From an uncultured Roseburia sp. (lineage in GTDB: Bacteria; Bacillota; Clostridia; Lachnospirales; Lachnospiraceae): a DNA stretch of 37,142 nt. The stretch covers positions 1 to 37,142 of the forward strand of contig CANRBT010000003.1 of the NCBI GenBank assembly GCA_947628935.1, given 5' to 3'. Position 1 is the stretch's first letter. The number at the start of each line of letters is the position of its first letter. Below are positions 30,550-37,142 of this stretch, piece by piece. The translations under genes and the position numbers were made by a program. The notes below the pieces were generated by a model, which did no database searches, was not told where the DNA came from, and saw only the letters and a program-made list of their open reading frames with translations.

Positions 30550-31911
30550 TTACTGTGCATTCGCCGGCTGTGTGATACCCGCTACCGCCTCATCGAGCGC
30601 CGCCTGGAAATCTGTCACAGAACCCTCTACAAACTGTGCGCCGAGAGAGTTTGCCGGATCCCAGAAGTTCGGTCCGACAACCTGACGATCCGCAAATGCA
30701 GACTGTGCGGAAAGCGCCGCGATCGCCGGTGAAGAGACTGTGGATGCCACTGCCGTGTTCGTCGGGCTCTCGCCGGTCGCATTCGCGATCGCCGCCTGTC
30801 CGTCCTCGCTGGAGATATACTCCGCAAGGAGCATTGCCCATCCGACATTCTTGGAGTAAGCGTTCACGCCCACGAACTTGTAGCCTGCGAAGGAGCCCAT
30901 CTGGACGTCCTGTCCGCCGGCGTTGAAGGTCGGAAGCTTCACAGCGCCGTAATCCTCGCCGTAAGCTGCAATGATATCATCGACCGCCCACACGCCGTTG
31001 ACATATGCCTTCAGATCCTGTGCGTACATCGCGCGGGAATCCTGATCGTTCACTGCGATAAACGCCGGATCCGTAGCGATCGTCTGGATCGCCTCCGCGA
31101 CCTCTGCGCCCGTCGGGGATGTCGAGGTGGAGTTCCAGTCACAGGTGTTGGACTGATCCTCGTTCATGGTGAGCTCCATGCCTGCGCCCGCGAAGAAGGA
31201 GTACAGATACCATGCGTCCGCCACGTTCATGCCGACCTTCACGCCCGCCTCGTTTGCCTTTGCCAGAAGCGCCTCCCAGGATGCGACATCCGCATCGTCA
31301 AATACGCTCTTGTCATAATACAGGAAATATCCGTTCGACGCCGTCAGCGGATAAGCGTACATCTTGCCGCCGACCGTCACAGCCTCAACCGTGCTCTCCG
31401 CGTCCGCCTGCGCAATGTCATAGGTGTAGGTGGTCGCGACCTCGTTCAGCGCTCCCGCGTTCACCAGCTCGGAGATCTGGTCGTCCGCAAATACATAGAC
31501 ATCCGCAGCCGCCTCGACATCCTCGAGCACGCGATCCTTCGCGTCCGCCTCGGAAACGGAACCGATCTGAATATCAAACGTCACCTCCGGATAGGTGGAC
31601 TTAAAGCCATCGACCAGCTCTGCCATAACCGTCTGATAAGCCTCCTGCTCGGAGCACCACAGCTGCAGCGTCACCGTATCCGTGGTGTTCGCGATCAGTG
31701 TGTCGATCGGATTTGCAGCAGCGTCGCCTGCATCCGCCGCGCCTGCATCTCCTGCGTCCGCGGTGCCTGCGTCTGCAGCGCCTGCCGCGCCTGCATCTGC
31801 CGCGCCTGCGTCGCTGCCGCCGTCCGTCGTACCGGCATCACTGCCGCAGCCTGCGAACAGGCTTGCCGCCATGCTCATGCAGAGCACTGCGCTCAATACC
31901 TTTTTCTTCAT
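30550..31911 (-). CDS. Extracellular solute-binding lipoprotein (maltose/galacto-oligosaccharide type)
   Basis: MKKKVLSAVLCMSMAASLFAGCGSDAG lipobox; DTVTLQLWCSEQEAYQTVMAELVDGFKSTYPEVTFDIQ...YAYPLTASNGYFLYYDKS. Confidence 0.93.
   Translation of the reverse strand: MKKKVLSAVLCMSMAASLFAGCGSDAGTTDGGSDAGAADAGAAGAADAGTADAGDAGAADAGDAAANPIDTLIANTTDTVTLQLWCSEQEAYQTVMAELVDGFKSTYPEVTFDIQIGSVSEADAKDRVLEDVEAAADVYVFADDQISELVNAGALNEVATTYTYDIAQADAESTVEAVTVGGKMYAYPLTASNGYFLYYDKSVFDDADVASWEALLAKANEAGVKVGMNVADAWYLYSFFAGAGMELTMNEDQSNTCDWNSTSTSPTGAEVAEAIQTIATDPAFIAVNDQDSRAMYAQDLKAYVNGVWAVDDIIAAYGEDYGAVKLPTFNAGGQDVQMGSFAGYKFVGVNAYSKNVGWAMLLAEYISSEDGQAAIANATGESPTNTAVASTVSSPAIAALSAQSAFADRQVVGPNFWDPANSLGAQFVEGSVTDFQAALDEAVAGITQPANAQ
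31711..31842 (-). repeat. Low-complexity DAG/AADAG repeat linker in the second lipoprotein
   Basis: Encodes SDAGTTDGGSDAGAADAGAAGAADAGTADAGDAGAADAGDAA. Confidence 0.85.
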
Positions 31912-31961
31912 GTCTTTTTTCCTCCCTTTCTTTCTTGAGGAGCATTCGGATGCGCACTTTG

Positions 31962-32017
31962 TTGCGCAATCGGTTGTCCTCTTTGATAAGTATATCCTGA
32001 TTTTTCCTTTGTGTCAA
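31962..32017 (-). promoter_or_regulatory. Promoter of the second ABC operon with downstream TTGCGCAA palindrome
   Basis: Minus strand TTGACA-17 nt-TATACT (-35 at 32012-32017, -10 at 31989-31994); palindrome TTGCGCAA at 31962-31969. Confidence 0.75.
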
Positions 32018-32062
32018 CGATTATCCGTGCCGATCCGGAAAATTTTGCATAGGCGGGATCAC

Positions 32063-33070
32063 CTATTTTGTCGAATCCTTCAGCACGATTTCGTAGGACA
32101 GCAGCGTCCGGTCTTCCACAGGCTTCCCCTCGATCAGATCGAGCAGCTCCCTGCACGCCGTGCGCCCGAGCTCCCTGGAATCAAAGGAAAGCGAGGTGAT
32201 CGACGGCACATTGTCCTGCAGGATCATGCTGTCATAGAAGGATGCCACGCGCACATCCTCCGGCACGCGCACCCGGCGCTCTCTGAGCGCCCGCAGCACC
32301 CGGCTCGTGACCGCATCGTCCATACAGAGGATGCAGTCCACCCGCTGCCCGAGGATCTCCTGCACCACCCGTCCGACCATCATGCGGTTGTCGGGATTCA
32401 GGTACAAAAGCTCCTCATCGACCGTTCTGCCCGCCTGCTCATAGGCATCCCGAAAACCGTCCAGCCTGCTCTGGGTGACGACATACCCCTCATCCTCCCC
32501 CACGAGCGCAATGCGGGTAAGTCCCCGCATCAGAAGCAGCGATGTCAGTTCCCGACAGGCGCTCCTGTGGTTGTGGTCCACCTGGACGACCCCCTCATAA
32601 TTGGTGCTTCCGGTCGTCACAAAGGGAATGTCCCGCTGCTGTAAAAATTCCAGCTGCGCATCCTCAAGCAGCGTGCGCATCACGATCACGCCGTCCACCT
32701 TGTGGTTCGCCACGATACGCTCCAGAGACGAGATATCGTTCCTTCGCCCCATGGTCATCAGGATATCGTACCCGGCGGTCTCCGCCATCTCCTGGATGCC
32801 GAACAGGCACTCCTGGAAATAGTTCCAGTCGACGACCTCGTAATTTCCGGGCATCGTCACGCACAGATTGTAGGTCTTGGACTGCGCAAGCCCCTTTGCG
32901 ATCGCGTTCGGCTTGTAATCATGCTCTTGAATGTACGTCAGCACCCGCTCCCTCGTGCCGCGTCCAATGCGCCCCTTCCCGGAGATCGCCCGGGAGACCG
33001 TCGTCTTGGAAACGCCCAGCGCCTCCGCCACATCCGCGATCGTAATGTTCTTCTTTTCGTCTTTTTCCAT
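32063..33070 (-). CDS. LacI family transcriptional regulator
   Basis: ITIADVAEALGVSKTTVSRAISGKGRIGRGTRERVLTYIQEHDYKPNAIAKGLAQSKT N-terminal HTH and hinge. Confidence 0.95.
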   Translation of the reverse strand: MEKDEKKNITIADVAEALGVSKTTVSRAISGKGRIGRGTRERVLTYIQEHDYKPNAIAKGLAQSKTYNLCVTMPGNYEVVDWNYFQECLFGIQEMAETAGYDILMTMGRRNDISSLERIVANHKVDGVIVMRTLLEDAQLEFLQQRDIPFVTTGSTNYEGVVQVDHNHRSACRELTSLLLMRGLTRIALVGEDEGYVVTQSRLDGFRDAYEQAGRTVDEELLYLNPDNRMMVGRVVQEILGQRVDCILCMDDAVTSRVLRALRERRVRVPEDVRVASFYDSMILQDNVPSITSLSFDSRELGRTACRELLDLIEGKPVEDRTLLSYEIVLKDSTK

Positions 33071-33122
33071 ACCGTAAGCACCGTATCCTTCTGTAATCTG
33101 CGCCGGCTGCGCACCTGATTTC

Positions 33123-33151
33123 ATTATCAGGCATCCCGTAAAAAAAATCAA
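33123..33151 (-). promoter_or_regulatory. Putative lacI-type gene promoter
   Basis: Minus strand TTGATT-17 nt-GATAAT (-35 at 33146-33151, -10 at 33123-33128). Confidence 0.5.
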
Positions 33152-33169
33152 TCCCCGGCGCAGATCTCA

Positions 33170-33198
33170 TTTACAGTATTTTCAGCTCATGGTATAAT
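33170..33198 (+). promoter_or_regulatory. Putative promoter of the GH42 gene
   Basis: TTTACA (33170-33175)-17 nt-TATAAT (33193-33198). Confidence 0.7.
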
Positions 33199-33249
33199 CA
33201 TGCAGTCAGATCCGGCAATTTGTAACACAGAATTACAAGGAGGAACTCT

Positions 33250-35259
33250 ATGCGCACAGACACCTTACGCTTCGGCGCTGCCTACTATTCCGAATACCTG
33301 CCCTACGACCGTGTGGAAAAGGATATGGAGATGATGGAGCGCGCCGGAATGAACACCATCCGTATCGCAGAATCCACCTGGAGCACCCTGGAGCCGCAGG
33401 ACGGCGTATTTGATTTTACGCATATCGACCGGATGCTCTCCGCCGCCGCACGCCATCGCATCTCGGTCATCGTCGGCACGCCGACCTACGCCGTTCCGAC
33501 CTGGCTCGTGAAGAAATATCCGGATATCCTGGCGGTCACGCAGCACGGACGGGAGCGCTACGGTCATCGGCAGAACATGGACATCACGCACCCGGATTAC
33601 CTCCGGCACGCCGAGCGCGTCATCCGCGCGCTGATGGAGCACATCAGGGACGTTTCCCACATCATCGGCTTCCAGCTCGACAATGAGACGAAAAGCTACG
33701 GCACGGCGGGTCCGCGCGTGCAGCGCCGCTTTGTCGAATACCTGAAGGAACGCTTCCCGGACCCAAACGATCTGAATCGCGCGTTCGGACTGGACTACTG
33801 GAGCAACCGCGTCAACGCCTGGGAGGATTTCCCCGATGTCCGCGGCACGATCAACCAGAGCCTTGCGGCGGAATTTCAAAAATTTCAGCGCTCCCTCGTC
33901 ACGGAATTTCTGAGCTGGCAGGCGGCGATCGTGCGGGAATATGCGCGGGAGGACCAATTTATCACGCAGAACTTTGACTTTGACTGGGTCGGACACTCCT
34001 ATGGCTATCAGCCGGAGGTCGATCAGTATGAAGCGGCAAAATGTATGACGGTCGCAGGCGCGGACATCTACCACCCCTCTCAGGGGAATCTCACCGGCGC
34101 GGAGATCAACGTCTGCGGAGCGATCGCGCGCAGTCTGAAAAAGGGCAGCTATCTGATCCTGGAGACCGAGGCGCAGGGCAACATCGAATGGCTCCCCTAC
34201 CCGGGGCAGCTCCGCCTGCAGGCATACAGCCATCTGGCAAACGGCGCCAACAGCGTCATGTACTGGCACTGGCATTCCATCCACAACGCCATCGAGAGCT
34301 ACTGGAAGGGCGTGCTCTCGCATGATTTTTCGGAAAATGAGACCTACCGGGAGGCATGCCGCATCGGCGGCGAGTGGCAGCGCATCGGAAAGCATCTTGT
34401 CAACCTGCAGAAAAAGAATGCCGTCGGCGTGCTGCTCGACAACAACTCTCTGAGCGGTCTTAGCCAGTTCCCGCTGGAGACGACGGGCGCTCACAGCTAC
34501 AACGCCGTCCTGCGCTGGATCTGCGATACGCTCTATCGGATGAATGTGGAATTTGATATGGTCTCCTCCGCAGAGAGGGATTTTTCCGCGTACAGCTTCC
34601 TGATCGTACCGGCGCTCTACAGCGCCCCGGAGGAGCTTCTGACGTCGCTCGCGCGCTACACAAAGGCAGGCGGTCATCTCATCGTCACCTTCCGCAGCGG
34701 ATTTGCGAACGAGGATCTGAAGATCTACGCGGATGCCCAGCCGCATATTCTGCGCGAATGCCTCGGCATCCACTACGACCAGTACACCTATCCGCATGGC
34801 GTGACGGTAAAGCTGACGGACGACGGCGGTTCCGGGCACCCGGCGGAAAGCCCTGCGCACGACTGGATGGAGCTTGTCTCCTGTGATACCGCAAAGGCGC
34901 TTGCCGTCTACGGACACCCCGCCTGGGAGCGCTGCGCAGCCGTGACGGAAAATTCCTACGGGAAGGGTGCTGCGCTCTATCTCGGCGCTTTTTTCGGCGA
35001 GGAGCTGCTCGCACAGATCCTTCGCCGTTTCTTTCTTTCGCATGGTCTGCATGTCCCCGACACACAGTTTCCCGTTGTCATAAAACGCGGCACAAACGAT
35101 TTCGGGAAGGAGCTCCGGTATTATCTCAACTTCTCCGACAGCGAACAGCTCGTCCCGCACAACGGCGACGACGGCGCGGAGCTGCTGGACGGAAAACCGG
35201 TCAAACGCGGCGATCTGTTCACGCTTGCGGCATGGGATCTAAAGATCGTGGAGAGCTGA
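33250..35259 (+). CDS. Beta-galactosidase, GH42
   Basis: 669 aa; LRFGAAYYSEYLPYDRVEKDMEMMERAGMNTIRIAESTWSTLEPQDGVFDF, GFQLDNETKSYGT, LILETEAQGNIEW, MYWHWHSIHNAIESYWKGVLSHDF. Confidence 0.95.
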   Translation: MRTDTLRFGAAYYSEYLPYDRVEKDMEMMERAGMNTIRIAESTWSTLEPQDGVFDFTHIDRMLSAAARHRISVIVGTPTYAVPTWLVKKYPDILAVTQHGRERYGHRQNMDITHPDYLRHAERVIRALMEHIRDVSHIIGFQLDNETKSYGTAGPRVQRRFVEYLKERFPDPNDLNRAFGLDYWSNRVNAWEDFPDVRGTINQSLAAEFQKFQRSLVTEFLSWQAAIVREYAREDQFITQNFDFDWVGHSYGYQPEVDQYEAAKCMTVAGADIYHPSQGNLTGAEINVCGAIARSLKKGSYLILETEAQGNIEWLPYPGQLRLQAYSHLANGANSVMYWHWHSIHNAIESYWKGVLSHDFSENETYREACRIGGEWQRIGKHLVNLQKKNAVGVLLDNNSLSGLSQFPLETTGAHSYNAVLRWICDTLYRMNVEFDMVSSAERDFSAYSFLIVPALYSAPEELLTSLARYTKAGGHLIVTFRSGFANEDLKIYADAQPHILRECLGIHYDQYTYPHGVTVKLTDDGGSGHPAESPAHDWMELVSCDTAKALAVYGHPAWERCAAVTENSYGKGAALYLGAFFGEELLAQILRRFFLSHGLHVPDTQFPVVIKRGTNDFGKELRYYLNFSDSEQLVPHNGDDGAELLDGKPVKRGDLFTLAAWDLKIVES

Positions 35260-35266
35260 AGCACGA

Positions 35267-36883
35267 TCACCACTGCGGCGCTTCCGGCTGCCATGCCTGT
35301 CCTGCCTTCAGCTGTGCAAGCGCCGCCTCATCCGCTACAAGCACATCATAGTTGGTGACATATCCCTTTGCCGTATCCGGCAGCGCATTGTAGAGATTGC
35401 GCGCCGTGGTGATGACCGGCTCGCTCTCGAGCGTAACATAACCGATGCTGTTGATCAGGTCGACGATATACGCCGCATCCTGCTGCTGAACCGCGGGGCT
35501 TTCCGTTCCCGGCAGCGTATAGACCATCACAGCATATCCCTTATCTATGTACTGGTAGATCGTCTTTGCCGCGCTGAGCGGGAGATTGATGCACCCGTGG
35601 GAACCGTTCGTCTTGTAGATACCGCCGCCAAAGCTTCCCCGCCATGTGGCGTCGTGCATACCGACATCCCCGTTAAACGGCATCCAATAATTCACAGGAG
35701 TCGCATAATCCTCCCCGCGGAGCACAGCATTGGTTGTCTTATAGGTCACACCAAACGCCCCGGTCGGAGTTCCATGCCCGTTCGCCAGATTGCCCGACAC
35801 AAAATCCGTATCGAGGATCTTCTTTCCGTCCTTGTACAAAAACAGGTGCTGCGCGGTCAGGTTGATCTCCACATAGGAATCCCCGTAATCGTGCTCCCCG
35901 TGGCTGTTCGCCGTCTGCATGTACACAGGCTCACGCACGATCTGCTCTCCGGTCGGAAGCTCGTCGAGCAGCTGCTCTACCTCCGCGCTGTTGTCGATAC
36001 GCCAGCCGTAAAAGCCATTTGAGATCGTGACCGTTTGACCGTAGGAGGTCTCAAACTCCTTGGGCTGATACGCCGTGTTATAGGTCCTGGCAAGCCCCTT
36101 GACAAACTCCAGGACCGCCTCCTCATCGACGAGCACCTCCCCGTCCTGACCCGTCAGCCAGGTGCTGATCATCCCGCCGTCCAACACCTCCGTCTCATCG
36201 TCAAATTCATAGGTAACCGTCGTGCTGACATAACGGTTGAGCTGATCGATCATCGCCAGCAGCGTCTCATCGTCATCCCCGACGCTAGGCTGCACATAGC
36301 AGCCCGACTCCGCAAGATCCAGATCCTCCGTCAGGGAATCCAGTGCCTCCTCCAGAGCGCTCATCAACGCATTCTCATCGATCTTCGTCCCGTAATCCGC
36401 ACAGACCAGCGAATATCCCTCGCCTGACACATACGGGGAGACTGTGGCATCCACAGGTTCACGCTGATTCGCAGGCTGCATACAGGAAAGATCTCCGATC
36501 GTCTCCTCCAATGCCTCCTCGTCATAGGCAACCGTCTTTGCCAGCGTCAGCTCCTGGCTTTGGTACAGGCTTTTTGGCCAGGCAAATCCGTTCTGCCCCG
36601 CCAGGAGCTGATCGATCTCGCCGTTAAATATCGGTTCCATCTGAATGCTGTCCGCCGTGATCGTCTCCGTCGCATTCTCCCGCTCTATCAGGGTAAGAGC
36701 GTAGCTCTCGATCTCCTCCCTCACGCGGTCCTCAACCGTTCCGACCGCACATCCGCCTGCCTCAATGCCGTCTATGGTCGTTTGGAAGAAAAAATGGCTT
36801 TGGAAAAAAATCGCAAACCCGATATAGACGACCAACAGGATCGCCAGGACGATACCCAAGCCAATTCCAATCTTCTTTTTCAT
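35267..36883 (-). CDS. L,D-transpeptidase (YkuD) with N-terminal TM anchor and peptidoglycan-binding-type repeats
   Basis: YVEINLTAQHLFLYKDGKKILDTDFVSGN...HGTPTGAFGV...SHGCINLPLSAAKTIYQYIDKGYAVMVY; N-terminal TM MKKKIGIGLGIVLAILLVVYIGFAIFF. Confidence 0.94.
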   Translation of the reverse strand: MKKKIGIGLGIVLAILLVVYIGFAIFFQSHFFFQTTIDGIEAGGCAVGTVEDRVREEIESYALTLIERENATETITADSIQMEPIFNGEIDQLLAGQNGFAWPKSLYQSQELTLAKTVAYDEEALEETIGDLSCMQPANQREPVDATVSPYVSGEGYSLVCADYGTKIDENALMSALEEALDSLTEDLDLAESGCYVQPSVGDDDETLLAMIDQLNRYVSTTVTYEFDDETEVLDGGMISTWLTGQDGEVLVDEEAVLEFVKGLARTYNTAYQPKEFETSYGQTVTISNGFYGWRIDNSAEVEQLLDELPTGEQIVREPVYMQTANSHGEHDYGDSYVEINLTAQHLFLYKDGKKILDTDFVSGNLANGHGTPTGAFGVTYKTTNAVLRGEDYATPVNYWMPFNGDVGMHDATWRGSFGGGIYKTNGSHGCINLPLSAAKTIYQYIDKGYAVMVYTLPGTESPAVQQQDAAYIVDLINSIGYVTLESEPVITTARNLYNALPDTAKGYVTNYDVLVADEAALAQLKAGQAWQPEAPQW

Positions 36884-36946
36884 CCCTGTCACTTCCTCCT
36901 GCTGTACAATCTCCCTGTCCTGATACCTAGAAACAGTTATGTTTCT

Positions 36947-36974
36947 ATTATAATGAACAGGAACGGATTGTCAA
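36947..36974 (-). promoter_or_regulatory. Putative promoter of the L,D-transpeptidase gene
   Basis: Minus strand TTGACA-16 nt-TATAAT (-35 at 36969-36974, -10 at 36947-36952). Confidence 0.65.
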
Positions 36975-37002
36975 CCGGAAGAAAGCGGATTCTGCGAACC
37001 GC

Positions 37003-37142
37003 TTACCTGACCCGGTTCGGCGCCAGGAACCGCTCATAGAAATGATATAGCGCATCCTCCTCTCCGCTGTTCCCGATCCCATGCTCGTCGACGTACTCCT
37101 GCATGGCAAGGATCTGCTCATGCGTGAAATAATAGGTCTCGA
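37003..37142 (-). CDS. 3' end of an unidentified gene running off the window
   Basis: Minus-strand frame ETYYFTHEQILAMQEYVDEHGIGNSGEEDALYHFYERFLAPNRVR-stop. Confidence 0.55.
   Translation of the reverse strand, partial: ETYYFTHEQILAMQEYVDEHGIGNSGEEDALYHFYERFLAPNRVR

Noticed and set aside
33265-35160. 631-aa minus-strand ORF opposite the GH42 gene
   Set aside because: GC-rich antisense shadow of a clear GH42 CDS; composition is Arg/Val/Asp/His-rich with no recognisable domain.

Overview
This 37.1 kb window looks like a chromosomal segment of a high-GC Firmicute (Lachnospiraceae-like; inferred from protein style only). It is almost entirely coding and mostly minus-strand. Housekeeping part (1-9.6 kb): DUF1836-like fragment, YerC/TrpR-like regulator, CPBP protease, HisC, a second class I/II aminotransferase, PTS enzyme I, a PfkB-family 1-phosphofructokinase, GalT and GalK. 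Regulatory part (9.7-16.8 kb): an ABC exporter flanked by a histidine kinase and an OmpR-type regulator, then a PocR-domain hybrid kinase and a REC-only protein. Accessory part (16.8-35.3 kb): a galactan/galacto-oligosaccharide locus with GH53 endo-galactanase, GH2 and GH42 beta-galactosidases, two ABC sugar importers lacking ATPases, AraC and LacI regulators, and a 617-aa protein I cannot assign to a family. A partial gene and an L,D-transpeptidase close the window. The most unusual items are: (i) a ~190-aa protein between GH53 and GH2 that aligns by eye with the N-terminal part of MreB but has lost both nucleotide phosphate-binding loops; (ii) the unassigned 617-aa putative carbohydrate-active protein, whose 3' end overlaps a small four-cysteine zinc-ribbon ORF; (iii) several well-phased direct or inverted repeats at promoters (12-bp GTTAAG repeats, 21-bp CCTGCAACAAA repeats, 21/32-bp GCATTTT repeats, nested palindromes between lacI and GH42). 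All calls come from reading the sequence and ORF translations; no database search was run.
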